Assembly: GCF_030345705.1 (NCBI RefSeq)
Contig: NZ_JAUASW010000001.1
Coordinates: 434,001 to 498,000 of the forward strand
Direction: 5' to 3'
From: Pelomonas sp. SE-A7
Lineage (GTDB): Bacteria > Pseudomonadota > Gammaproteobacteria > Burkholderiales > Burkholderiaceae_C
DNA: 64,000 nt
Translations under genes and position numbers: made by a program
Part shown: piece by piece, positions 42,811 to 53,128 of the stretch
How positions within the stretch are numbered: position 1 is the stretch's first letter
Layout: the number at the start of each line of letters is the position of its first letter
Notes under the pieces: generated by a model
Database searches by the model: none
Seen by the model: the letters and a program-made list of their open reading frames with translations, nothing else
What the model was told of the DNA's origin: nothing

Positions 42811-43691
42811 TGCCCACCCAGCATGGCGCCCGAGTGCGCAATGCGATGACCGTTGACGTGGAGGACTACTTCCAGGTGTCTGCCATGGCGCCCTACATCG
42901 CCCGCAGCGAATGGGACGCCCGCGAATGCCGCGTCGAGCGCAACGTGCAGCGCATCCTGGCCCTGCTGGCCGAAACCGGTCGGCAGGCCACGTTCTTCAC
43001 CCTGGGCTGGGTGGCGGAACGCTATCCGCAGCTGGTGCGGGACATCGTGGCGGGCGGCCACGAGCTGGCCAGCCACGGCTATGGCCACCAGCGCGCCAGC
43101 GACCTGGACCGCGCGGCCTTCTCCGACGATGTCGGTCGCGCCAAGAAGCTGCTGGAAGACATTGGCGGCGTGCAGGTGCTGGGCTATCGCGCGCCGAGCT
43201 TTTCCATCGGCGAGGCCAATCTCTGGGCCTTCGACGTGCTGCTGGAAGAAGGCTACCGCTACAGCTCCAGCGTCTACCCGGTCCGACACGACCACTACGG
43301 CATGCCCGACGCCCCGCGCTTCGCCTATCCGGTGCGCGAAGGCCTGCTCGAGATTCCTCCCACCACGCTGCGCCTGGCCGGCCGCAACCTGCCGTCCAGC
43401 GGCGGCGGCTATTTCCGCCTGCTGCCCTACGCCCTGTCGCGCTGGATGGTGGGTCGCGTCAACGAGGGCGAGCAGCAGTCGGCGATCTTCTACTTCCATC
43501 CTTGGGAGATCGACGCCGGCCAGCCGCGTGTCGCCGGCATTGACGCCAAGACCCGCTTCCGCCACTACGTCAACATCGATCGCATGGAAGGCCGCATCGC
43601 CCGGCTGCTGCGCGACTTCGAGTGGGGGCGCATGGATGAGATCTTCCTGGGTCGTCGCGCCGAGTCGCTGAGCCCCGCGGCGGCGACATGA
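42804..43691 (+). CDS. XrtA system polysaccharide deacetylase (DUF3473 type)
   Basis: A 295-residue NodB-fold deacetylase with a DUF3473-like C-terminal extension. The metal site is D18 in TVDVEDYFQ and the histidines in ASHGYGHQR. Expected role: removing acetyl groups from N-acetylated sugars of the exopolysaccharide; no signal peptide is seen. ATG 42804 is used; ATG 42810 is equally possible and would overlap the wecB stop by one base. It overlaps the FemAB-like gene by four bases at its end. Confidence 0.9.
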   Translation: MLMPTQHGARVRNAMTVDVEDYFQVSAMAPYIARSEWDARECRVERNVQRILALLAETGRQATFFTLGWVAERYPQLVRDIVAGGHELASHGYGHQRASDLDRAAFSDDVGRAKKLLEDIGGVQVLGYRAPSFSIGEANLWAFDVLLEEGYRYSSSVYPVRHDHYGMPDAPRFAYPVREGLLEIPPTTLRLAGRNLPSSGGGYFRLLPYALSRWMVGRVNEGEQQSAIFYFHPWEIDAGQPRVAGIDAKTRFRHYVNIDRMEGRIARLLRDFEWGRMDEIFLGRRAESLSPAAAT

Positions 43692-44734
43692 GCACCGCCA
43701 CGGTCGTCAAGCGCCTGCCGCTGCAGGACGCTGAGAGCCTGCGTCGCTGGGACGAGTTCGTGCTTGCCCAGCCTCAAGCCACCTTCTTCCACCGCGGCGG
43801 CTGGCAGCAGGTGATCAGCGAGGTCTGGGGCCATGCCTGCTTCTTCCTGTTCGCCGAAAGGGCAGGGCAGGTGGTGGGCGTGCTGCCGCTGGCCGAGGTC
43901 AAGAGCCGGCTGTTCGGCCATTCGGTCGCGAGCCTGCCGTTTGCGGTCTATGGCGGCGTGCTGGCCCTGGACGACGAAGCCGCCGCTGCGCTGGAGGCCG
44001 AGGCCGACAGGATTGCTCGCGGGGTGGGTGCCGAGCATCTGGAGATGCGCCAGATGCAGGGCCGTCACGACGACTGGCCGCGCCAGGACCTCTACGTCAC
44101 CTTCCGCAAGCCCATCCTCGATACCGAGGAGGCCAATATGAATGCCATCCCGCGCAAGCAGCGCGCAATGGTGCGCAAGGGCATCAAGAACGGCCTGCAG
44201 AGCCAGGTCGACTCCGACGCCGGCCGCTTCTTCGCCCTCTATGCCGACAACGTCCACCGCCACGGCACGCCGGCCATGCCACGCCGCTGGTTCGAGGCGC
44301 TGCTGAAGGAATTCGGCGCCGACGCCGAGGTGCTGACCGTCAGCGACGCGAACGGGCGGCCGCTCAGCTCGGTGCTGAGCTTTTACTTCCGCGATGAGGT
44401 CCTGCCTTACTACGCCGGTGACGACGAGGCGGCGCGCGACCTGGCGGCCAACGACTTCAAGTACTGGGAGCTGATGCGCCGCGCCTGCGAGCGCGGCCTC
44501 AAGCTGTTCGACTATGGCCGCAGCAAGCAGGGCACGGGTTCCTATTCGTTCAAGAAGAACTGGGGCTTCGAGCCCACGCCCCTGGTCTACGAATACCGCC
44601 TCTACAAGCGCGAGGCGATTCCGCAGAACAACCCCAACAACGCCAAGTACCAGCTCCTGATCAAGACCTGGCGCCGCCTGCCCATTGGCGTGGCCAACTG
44701 GCTGGGGCCCAAGATCGTGCGCAGCCTCGGCTGA
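43688..44734 (+). CDS. FemAB family XrtA/PEP-CTERM system-associated protein
   Basis: A 348-residue protein with the paired GNAT-like folds of the FemAB family, showing FFHRGGWQQVI, EMRQMQGRHDDW and FDYGRSKQGTGSYSFKKNWGFEP. FemAB enzymes add amino acids to peptidoglycan precursors or to lipids from aminoacyl-tRNA; in exosortase loci the acceptor is unknown, possibly the polysaccharide or PEP-CTERM proteins. It has no signal peptide, so it works in the cytoplasm. It overlaps the upstream deacetylase gene by four bases (ATGA). Confidence 0.9.
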   Translation: MSTATVVKRLPLQDAESLRRWDEFVLAQPQATFFHRGGWQQVISEVWGHACFFLFAERAGQVVGVLPLAEVKSRLFGHSVASLPFAVYGGVLALDDEAAAALEAEADRIARGVGAEHLEMRQMQGRHDDWPRQDLYVTFRKPILDTEEANMNAIPRKQRAMVRKGIKNGLQSQVDSDAGRFFALYADNVHRHGTPAMPRRWFEALLKEFGADAEVLTVSDANGRPLSSVLSFYFRDEVLPYYAGDDEAARDLAANDFKYWELMRRACERGLKLFDYGRSKQGTGSYSFKKNWGFEPTPLVYEYRLYKREAIPQNNPNNAKYQLLIKTWRRLPIGVANWLGPKIVRSLG

Positions 44735-44747
44735 CGCCCGCATAGTC

Positions 44748-45965
44748 ATGGCCAACGTCCTGCTGCTAGTCCACCGCCTGCCTTACCCGCCCAACAAGGG
44801 CGACAAGGTGCGCTCCTTCCACCTGCTCAAGCACCTGCTGGCCGGCCACCAGGTCTATCTGGGCACCTTCGTCGACGACCCGGAAGACGAGCAGCATGTG
44901 GACACGCTGCGTGCCATGTGCGCCGGCCTGCACGTGGCCCGGCTGCACCCCTCGCGTGCCAAGCTGGCCAGCCTGCGCGGACTGCTGTCGGGCGAGGCGC
45001 TGAGCCTGCCGTACTACCGAGATGCCGGCCTCGCCCAATGGGTGCGCGAGCTGGGCGCCAGCGGCAAGATCGATTCTGTCGTCGTGTTCTCCTCGTCCAT
45101 GGCCCAGTACGCCGAGCTGCTGCCGCAGCTGCCCATGCTGGTGGACTTCGTCGACGTCGATTCGGCCAAGTGGACCGACTACGGCGCCGCCCATGCCTGG
45201 CCGATGTCCTGGCTGTATCGCCGCGAAGGCGAGCGATTGCTGGCCTACGAGTCGGCCGTCGCCGCCAAGGCGCGCTGCTCCTTCTTCGTGACCGACAAGG
45301 AAGTGGCCTTGTTCCGCCGCCTTTCGCCGCAATCGGCCCAGGCCCCGGTCAAGGCCCTGTGCAATGGCGTCGATGCCCAGTTCTTCGAGCCGGCCGAGGG
45401 CCGCGAGTCGCCCTATGCCGCGGGCGAGACGCCGGTGGTGTTCACCGGCGCCATGGACTACTGGCCCAATGTGGACGCGGTCCAGTGGTTCGCCACCGAG
45501 GTGCTGCCGCGGCTGCGCGAACGCCGGCCACAGCTGCGCTTCCATATCGTCGGCCGCAGCCCCACGCCCGCGGTCCAGGCCCTGGCCGGCGAGCATGTCA
45601 ACGTGACCGGCACCGTGCCCGATGTGCGGCCCTGGTTGCAGCATGCGGCCGTGGTGGTCGCGCCGCTGCGGCTGGCGCGCGGCGTTCAGAACAAGGTGCT
45701 CGAGGCCATGGCCATGGCCCGCCCGGTGGTTGCTGCGCGCAGCTGTGTCGAGGCGCTGGACGTCGTTGAAGGTCGCGAACTGATTGCTGCCGAAACGACC
45801 GAGGACTATGTCCGCGAGGTCGAGCGGCTGCTTGACGCCCGTGCCGAAGCCGTCGCCGTGGGCGCCGCCGGACGCCAGCGCGTGCTGCAGTCCTATGCCT
45901 GGACCGCACAGCTGTCCGGCCTGGATTCCTATCTGAACCGCTCGCCCGAGGAAATGGCCCTATGA
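44748..45965 (+). CDS. PEP-CTERM/XrtA system glycosyltransferase (TIGR03087 type)
   Basis: A 405-residue GT-B glycosyltransferase. The opening VLLLVHRLPYPPNKGDKVRSFHLLKHL and the ending LARGVQNKVLEAMAMARPVV are the family hallmarks, the latter forming the nucleotide-sugar site. It is cytoplasmic and should add one sugar to the lipid-linked repeat unit. ATG 44748 is used because it starts at the first strand; it follows the FemAB-like gene by 13 bases and overlaps the exosortase gene by four. Confidence 0.9.
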   Translation: MANVLLLVHRLPYPPNKGDKVRSFHLLKHLLAGHQVYLGTFVDDPEDEQHVDTLRAMCAGLHVARLHPSRAKLASLRGLLSGEALSLPYYRDAGLAQWVRELGASGKIDSVVVFSSSMAQYAELLPQLPMLVDFVDVDSAKWTDYGAAHAWPMSWLYRREGERLLAYESAVAAKARCSFFVTDKEVALFRRLSPQSAQAPVKALCNGVDAQFFEPAEGRESPYAAGETPVVFTGAMDYWPNVDAVQWFATEVLPRLRERRPQLRFHIVGRSPTPAVQALAGEHVNVTGTVPDVRPWLQHAAVVVAPLRLARGVQNKVLEAMAMARPVVAARSCVEALDVVEGRELIAAETTEDYVREVERLLDARAEAVAVGAAGRQRVLQSYAWTAQLSGLDSYLNRSPEEMAL

Positions 45966-47527
45966 GCCGTGTGATGCCCAAGCCCGCCATTGCCGGGATT
46001 CCGCCGCATTGGCGCCAGCCCCTGGCAGCGCTGCTCGTGCTGCTGCTGGGACTGGGCTGGCTGTTCCGTGACACGCTGATGGCCATGGTCGTGATCTGGG
46101 AGCGCTCCGAGACCTTCGCCCATGCCTTCGTCGTGCCGCCCATCTCGCTGTGGCTGATCTGGCGCCGCCGCCAATCGCTGGCTGCCCTGGTGCCCAAGGC
46201 CTGGCCACTGATGGTGTTGCCGCTCGCCCTCTTGGCCGTGGGCTGGCTGCTGGGCGAGCTGGTGTCGACCAATTCGGTGACGCAACTGGCCGTGGTGGCC
46301 ATGATCGTGATGGCCGTGCCGCTGGTGCTGGGCCGCGAGGTCGCCTGGCACATCGCGTTCCCGCTGGGCTTCCTGTTCTTCTGCGTGCCCATCGGCGAAT
46401 TCATGATGCCCATGCTGATGGAGAGCACGGCCGACTTCACCGTGGCGGCCCTGCGATTCACCGGCATTCCGGTCTACCGTGAAGGCCTGCAGTTCGTGAT
46501 CCCATCGGGCAACTGGTCGGTGGTCGAGGCCTGCAGCGGCGTGCGCTACCTGATTGCCTCGCTGATGGTCGGCACGCTGTTCGCGTACCTGAACTACCGC
46601 TCGATGCGCAAGCGCCTGATCTTCATCGGCGTGGCCATCCTGCTGCCCATCGTCGCCAACTGGATGCGGGCCTACGGCATCGTCATGCTGGGCCATGTCT
46701 CGGGCAACAAGCTGGCGGTGGGCGTGGACCACCTGATCTACGGCTGGGTGTTCTTCGGCATCGTCATGCTGGCCATGTTCTCGATCGGCGCCCGCTTCAG
46801 CGACCCGGACGAGCAACTGGTGACCGCCTCGGACCTGCCCGTCGTGCCAGCCGGGGCTGCCGCGTCGATCTGGCCCTGGATGCTGGCGGCCCTGCTGGGG
46901 CTGCTGGGCACCCGCTTGGCGCTGGATTGGCTGAACCGCCAGACCGGTCCGCGGGACATTTTGCTGAGCGCCCCAGCCCTGGCCGGTTGGCGATCCGGCG
47001 CCGCCGCGCTGGGCGACTGGTCACCGGTATTCCAGAAGCCGGCCGGTACGCTGCAGACGGTCTATGGCCGCGGCAGCGAGCGTGTCGGCCTGCACCTGGC
47101 CTACTACCGGCAGCAGGGCTACGACAGCAAGCTGGCCAATTCGCAGAACATGCTGGTCCTGTCCTACGACAAGCAATGGGCCCGGGTCAGCGAATCGGCC
47201 ACGCGCCTTGAACTGCCTCTTTCCGGCAGCACGGCCGTGCGCACCGGTGAGCTGCGTCCGCTGGCCCAGCTCGGCGACTCCCGCCTGGTGGTCTGGCAGT
47301 TTTTCTGGGTCGACGGCCATGTGACCAGCAGCGACATCCGCGTCAAGCTTTACACGGCGGCCTCCCGTTTGTTGGGACGCGGTGACGATTCGGCCGCTGT
47401 CACCGTGTATACCGACAAGGACGAAGAAAATAGCGGCCGTTCCGAGCAGCGCCTGCGGCAGTTCCTGAGCGAGAACTGGCCGGCCATCGAACGGCAGTTG
47501 CAGGCGTCGCGCGGCAGCCGACCCTGA
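45962..47527 (+). CDS. xrtA: Exosortase A fused to an EpsI-like domain
   Basis: A 521-residue membrane transpeptidase. About eight helices (residues 20-285) carry the catalytic C191 in EACSGVR, R236 in NWMRAY and H257 in VDHLIYGW; these match the Cys-Arg-His set of exosortases. The part after about residue 310 is the EpsI domain (residues to 521), commonly fused to XrtA. It should cleave PEP-CTERM proteins at the PEP motif and pass them to a cell-surface anchor; the only visible substrate here is at 34542. It overlaps the glycosyltransferase upstream by four bases. Confidence 0.95.
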   Translation: MSRVMPKPAIAGIPPHWRQPLAALLVLLLGLGWLFRDTLMAMVVIWERSETFAHAFVVPPISLWLIWRRRQSLAALVPKAWPLMVLPLALLAVGWLLGELVSTNSVTQLAVVAMIVMAVPLVLGREVAWHIAFPLGFLFFCVPIGEFMMPMLMESTADFTVAALRFTGIPVYREGLQFVIPSGNWSVVEACSGVRYLIASLMVGTLFAYLNYRSMRKRLIFIGVAILLPIVANWMRAYGIVMLGHVSGNKLAVGVDHLIYGWVFFGIVMLAMFSIGARFSDPDEQLVTASDLPVVPAGAAASIWPWMLAALLGLLGTRLALDWLNRQTGPRDILLSAPALAGWRSGAAALGDWSPVFQKPAGTLQTVYGRGSERVGLHLAYYRQQGYDSKLANSQNMLVLSYDKQWARVSESATRLELPLSGSTAVRTGELRPLAQLGDSRLVVWQFFWVDGHVTSSDIRVKLYTAASRLLGRGDDSAAVTVYTDKDEENSGRSEQRLRQFLSENWPAIERQLQASRGSRP

Positions 47528-47586
47528 AGTGCCCGGCGCCGGGCTCAAAGTTTTGCAAGAACAGAAGTTGAGATAGAGGATTCAAG

Positions 47587-48870
<1,284 letters not shown>

Positions 48871-48880
48871 GGCAGCGGCA

Positions 48881-50026
48881 ATGGTGGTGTCGGTCGATAC
48901 GCGCCCGCTGGTTGTCCATGTGCTGCATCGATTCGATACCGGTGGCCTGGAGAACGGGGTCGTCAACCTGATCAACGGGATGACGGCCTACCGCCACGCG
49001 GTCGTGGCGCTGACCGAGGTCACGGCCTTCAAGGAGCGCGTGACCGCGCCGGGCACCCAGTTCTTCGGCCTGGGCAAGCAGCCGGGGCAGGGCTTCTGGC
49101 TCTATCCGCGTCTGTACCGCCTGCTGCGTGAGCTGCGGCCCACCGTGGTCCACACGCGCAACCTGGGAGCGCTGGAATTCGCTGTGCCGGCCTGGGCCGC
49201 GCGTGTGCCGCTGCGGCTTCATGGCGAGCATGGCTACGACATCTCCGACCCCGACGGCAAGGCGGCCGGCCCGCGTCGCTGGCGGCGCCTGTACGCACCA
49301 TTTGTCCACGGCTTCATCGCCCTGTCCAAGGACCTGCAGCGCTACCTGACCGAGCGCGTGGGCGTGGCGCCCAAGCGAGTCCATCAGCTCTACAACGGCG
49401 TGGACACCGCCAAGTTCGCCCCGCGCGACCCGGGCGAAACACCGCCGGCCGACTGGCCGTTCAAGCCGGGCGAACATCTGGTCATCGGCGCGGTCGGCCG
49501 CATGCATCCGATCAAGGATCCGCTCAACCTCGTCGAGGCCTTCATCCTGCTGTTGCAGCGCGCGCCTGAACTGGCGGGCCGGGTCCGCCTGGCCATGCTG
49601 GGCGGCGGTGTGCAGCTCGAAGCCGCGCGGCAGCGCCTGGCCGAGGCCGGCCTGGCCGAGCTGTGCTGGCTGCCGGGCGACCGCAGCGACGTGGCGCGGC
49701 TGATGCGCTGGTTCGACATCTATGCCCTGCCTTCGCGTGCCGAGGGCATCAGCAACACGGTGCTGGAGGCCATGGCCTGCGCCCGGCCCATCGTGGCCAC
49801 GGCCGTCGGCGGTACGCCGGAGCTGCTTGAAAGCGGCCAGGAGGGCCTGCTGGTGCCGCCGGCCGATGCCGAGGCGCTGGCCGAGGCGCTGGAATCCCTG
49901 CTCAGCCGTCCCGAGCGGGCAGCGGCGCTTGGGCAGGCCGCCCATCGCCGTGTCCAGGAACAGTTCAGCCTGGGCCGCATGGTGGCGGCCTACCAGGCGA
50001 TTTACGACGGCGCGCCGCGCCGCTGA
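48881..50026 (+). CDS. PEP-CTERM/XrtA system glycosyltransferase (TIGR03088 type)
   Basis: A 381-residue GT-B enzyme of family GT4. The opening LVVHVLHRFDTGGLENGVV and the donor site SRAEGISNTVLEAMACARPIVAT are intact. It is cytoplasmic and should extend the repeat unit. It lies ten bases after the TviB-like gene and 11 before the amidotransferase. Confidence 0.9.
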   Translation: MVVSVDTRPLVVHVLHRFDTGGLENGVVNLINGMTAYRHAVVALTEVTAFKERVTAPGTQFFGLGKQPGQGFWLYPRLYRLLRELRPTVVHTRNLGALEFAVPAWAARVPLRLHGEHGYDISDPDGKAAGPRRWRRLYAPFVHGFIALSKDLQRYLTERVGVAPKRVHQLYNGVDTAKFAPRDPGETPPADWPFKPGEHLVIGAVGRMHPIKDPLNLVEAFILLLQRAPELAGRVRLAMLGGGVQLEAARQRLAEAGLAELCWLPGDRSDVARLMRWFDIYALPSRAEGISNTVLEAMACARPIVATAVGGTPELLESGQEGLLVPPADAEALAEALESLLSRPERAAALGQAAHRRVQEQFSLGRMVAAYQAIYDGAPRR

Positions 50027-50037
50027 GGACCCAAGAC

Positions 50038-51942
50038 ATGTGTGGCATTACCGGGCTTTTCGATACGCGTGAGTCGCGCCTGCCGGAGCGGGAGCGACTG
50101 CACCGGATGAACGAGTCGCAGCACCACCGCGGCCCGGACGAAGGCGACCTGCACCTGGAGCCGGGCCTGGGCTTTGGCCACCGCCGCCTGTCGGTGATCG
50201 ACATCGCTACCGGCCAGCAACCGATCTTCAACGACGACCGCTCGGTCAGCCTGGTCTTCAACGGCGAGATCTACAACTACCAGGAGCTGATGGCCGAGCT
50301 GCAGGCCGAGGGCTTCCGCTTCCGCACCAAGAGCGATAGCGAGACCATCGTCCGCGCCTGGGAGCGCTGGGGCGAAGACTGCGTGCAGCACCTGCGCGGC
50401 ATGTTCGCCTTCGCCATCCACGACCGGCGCCGCGGCTGCTTGTTCATGGCCCGCGACCGCATGGGCGTCAAGCCCATGCACTACGCGCTGCTGGACGACG
50501 GCTGGCTGCTGTTCGGTTCCGAGCTCAAGAGCCTGATGGCGCATGGCGGCCTGCCGCGCACCATCGACCCGCTGGCCCTTGAAGAGTATTTCGCGCTGGG
50601 CTATGTGGCCGAGCCGCGCTGTGTGTTCAAGCAGGCGCGCAAGCTGGAGCCCGGCCACTGCATCCTGTTCGAGCGCGGCAAGTCGGCACCGACGCCGCGG
50701 GCCTACTGGGATGTGCGCTTCACGCTGGACCGCCAGATCGGCCTGGCCGATGCCAGCGCCGAGCTGCGCGACCGGGTCACCGAGGCGGTCAAGGTGCGTC
50801 TCAAGTCGGAAGTGCCGCTGGGCGCCTTCCTGTCCGGCGGAGTCGATTCCAGCGCCGTGGTCGCGGCGATGGCAGGGCTGATGGACGACCCGGTCAACAC
50901 CTGCTCCATCGGCTTCGACGATCCGCAGTTCAACGAGTCGGAATTCGCCAAGATGGTGGCCGACCGCTACCGCACCAATCACCGGCTGGAGATCGTCGGC
51001 AGCGACGACTTCGACCTGATAGACACGCTGGCCCATCTGTACGACGAGCCCTATGCCGACAGCTCGGCCATTCCGACCTACCGGGTCTGCCAGCTGGCGC
51101 GCAAGCATGTGACGGTGGCCCTGAGCGGCGACGGCGGGGACGAGAGCATGGGCGGCTACCGCCGCTACAAGCTGCACATGATGGAAGAGCGCATGCGCAG
51201 CAGCCTGCCGGCCGGGCTGCGCCGCCCGCTGTTCGGCATGCTGGGCCAGATCTATCCCAAGGCCGACTGGGCGCCGCGCATGTTCCGCGCCAAGACCACC
51301 TTCCAGGCCATGGCGCGCAACTCGGTACAGGCCTACTTCAACACCATGGGCCTGGTGCGCGAGCCCGCGCGCCAGCGCCTGTTCAGCCCCGAGCTGCACC
51401 GCGAATTGCAGGGCTACAACGCCATCGAACTGTTCGAGCGGCATGCGGCCAAGGCCGGCACCGACGATCCGCTGGCCCTGATCCAGTACATCGACTACAA
51501 GACCTACCTGGTCGGCGACATCAACACCAAGGTCGACCGCGCCAGCATGGCCCACAGCCTGGAAGTGCGCGAGCCGCTGATGGACCACCACCTGATCGAA
51601 TGGCTGGCCACGCTGCCCTCGGACCTGAAGCTGCGCAACGGCGAGGGCAAGATGTTCTTCAAGAAGGCCATGGAGCCGCTGCTGCCGAACGACGTGCTGT
51701 ACCGGCCCAAGATGGGCTTTGCCGTGCCGCTGGCCCGCTGGCTGCGCGGTCCGCTGCGACAGCGTGTGCGCAGCGCCTTGCTGGACGACGGCGGCGAACT
51801 GGTCCAGACCGGCTGGTTCAACCGCCAGGAGATCACCCGCCTGGTCGAGCAGCACGAGAGCGGCCTGCACGACCACAGCACGCCGCTGTGGACGCTGCTG
51901 ATGTTCGACGCCTTCCTGCGCAATGTCTCGCGCGCGGCCTGA
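50038..51942 (+). CDS. XrtA/PEP-CTERM system amidotransferase (asparagine synthetase-like)
   Basis: A 634-residue glutamine amidotransferase. The N-terminal glutaminase starts MCGITGLFD with C2 as nucleophile; the synthetase domain has the PP-loop LSGGVDSS (about residues 265-272) and ALSGDGGDE further on. It resembles AsnB but in exosortase loci is thought to amidate a sugar uronic acid of the polymer. Uronic acids would come from the TviB-like and Ugd enzymes. It is cytoplasmic; see the second copy at 58040-59749. Confidence 0.9.
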   Translation: MCGITGLFDTRESRLPERERLHRMNESQHHRGPDEGDLHLEPGLGFGHRRLSVIDIATGQQPIFNDDRSVSLVFNGEIYNYQELMAELQAEGFRFRTKSDSETIVRAWERWGEDCVQHLRGMFAFAIHDRRRGCLFMARDRMGVKPMHYALLDDGWLLFGSELKSLMAHGGLPRTIDPLALEEYFALGYVAEPRCVFKQARKLEPGHCILFERGKSAPTPRAYWDVRFTLDRQIGLADASAELRDRVTEAVKVRLKSEVPLGAFLSGGVDSSAVVAAMAGLMDDPVNTCSIGFDDPQFNESEFAKMVADRYRTNHRLEIVGSDDFDLIDTLAHLYDEPYADSSAIPTYRVCQLARKHVTVALSGDGGDESMGGYRRYKLHMMEERMRSSLPAGLRRPLFGMLGQIYPKADWAPRMFRAKTTFQAMARNSVQAYFNTMGLVREPARQRLFSPELHRELQGYNAIELFERHAAKAGTDDPLALIQYIDYKTYLVGDINTKVDRASMAHSLEVREPLMDHHLIEWLATLPSDLKLRNGEGKMFFKKAMEPLLPNDVLYRPKMGFAVPLARWLRGPLRQRVRSALLDDGGELVQTGWFNRQEITRLVEQHESGLHDHSTPLWTLLMFDAFLRNVSRAA

Positions 51943-51958
51943 GCCCGGCACCGACCCC

Positions 51959-53128
51959 ATGAGAATCGTCTATCACCACCGCACCGCGTCGCGCGACGGC
52001 CAGTCGACCCACATCGAGGAGATGATCCGCGGCCTGCGGGCCAACGGCCATACCGTGGTCGAGAGCGCGCCGGCCGTCCATGCCGCGGCGGCCTCGGCCA
52101 GCGGTGGCAGCGCCGGCTGGGTCGGCCGGCTCAAGACCTGGCTGCCCCGACCGGTCTACGAGCTGGCCGAGATCGCCTATTCCTTCGTCGCCTACCGCCG
52201 CCTCGCGCAGGTCATCCGCGAGCACAAGCCCGAGGGCCTGTACGAGCGCTACAACCTGTTCCTGCTGGCGGGCGTCTGGGCGAAGAAGCGCTTCGGCATT
52301 CCGCTGGTGCTGGAGGTCAATGCGCCCATGGCCGTGGAGCGCGCACAGTACGGCGGCCTGGCCATGCCGGGCCTGGCTCACCGCATCGAGCGCTATGTCT
52401 GGCGCCAGGCTGACTGCATCCTGCCCGTGACCCAGGTGCTGGCCGACTACATGGTCAGCATCGGTGTCGATCCCGCCCGCATCCATGTGATCCCCAACGG
52501 CATCAACCCGGCGCACTTCGAGCATTTGCCCACGTCGGCTGCTGCCAAGGCCGAGCTGGGCCTGGAGGGCCGCCTGGTCGTGGGCTTCACCGGCTTCGTC
52601 CGTGAATGGGACCGCCTGGACCGCATCATGAAATGGGTGGCGGCCCAGGACCCCAGGCAGAACGTGCATCTGCTGGTGATAGGCGACGGTCCGGCCCGCG
52701 CGGAAATCGAGGCCTGCGCGGCCGAGCTGGGAGTGCCGCAGCAGCTGAGCTTCACCGGCGCCGTGCCGCGCGAGCGCGTGCCGGCCCTGTCCATGGCCTT
52801 CGACATTGCGCTGCAGACGGCCCTGGTGCCATATGCCTCGCCGCTGTGCCTGTTCGAGTACCTGGCGCTGGGCAAGGCCATCGTGGCGCCGGACCAGCCC
52901 AACCACCACGAGATCCTGAGCGACGGCGAGGATGCGGTGCTCTACCGTCCCGACGACGACCAGGGCATAGAGAAGGCGCTGGACGCGCTGCTGGCCGATG
53001 CCGGCCTGCGCGAGAAGGTGGCAGCAAACGCGAGCGCGGTCATCACTCGCCGCGGCCTGACCTGGAGCCAGCATGCCCGCCGCGTCGTCGGCCTGTTCGA
53101 CGGCCTGCGGGCTGTCAAAGCATCATGA
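51959..53128 (+). CDS. Glycosyltransferase family 4 protein
   Basis: A 389-residue GT-B enzyme. The opening MRIVYHHRTASRDGQSTHIEE and the donor site ASPLCLFEYLALGKAIVAP are typical. An alternative start at 51923 would overlap the upstream gene by 20 bases with no gain in similarity. It should add one sugar of the repeat unit; the linkage is unknown. It follows the amidotransferase by 16 bases and overlaps the next gene by four bases. Confidence 0.87.
   Translation: MRIVYHHRTASRDGQSTHIEEMIRGLRANGHTVVESAPAVHAAAASASGGSAGWVGRLKTWLPRPVYELAEIAYSFVAYRRLAQVIREHKPEGLYERYNLFLLAGVWAKKRFGIPLVLEVNAPMAVERAQYGGLAMPGLAHRIERYVWRQADCILPVTQVLADYMVSIGVDPARIHVIPNGINPAHFEHLPTSAAAKAELGLEGRLVVGFTGFVREWDRLDRIMKWVAAQDPRQNVHLLVIGDGPARAEIEACAAELGVPQQLSFTGAVPRERVPALSMAFDIALQTALVPYASPLCLFEYLALGKAIVAPDQPNHHEILSDGEDAVLYRPDDDQGIEKALDALLADAGLREKVAANASAVITRRGLTWSQHARRVVGLFDGLRAVKAS

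Noticed and set aside
47541..47557. GGG...TTTTGCA before the TviB-like gene as a sigma-54 site
   Set aside because: The spacing is one base too long and the -24 element lacks CAC.
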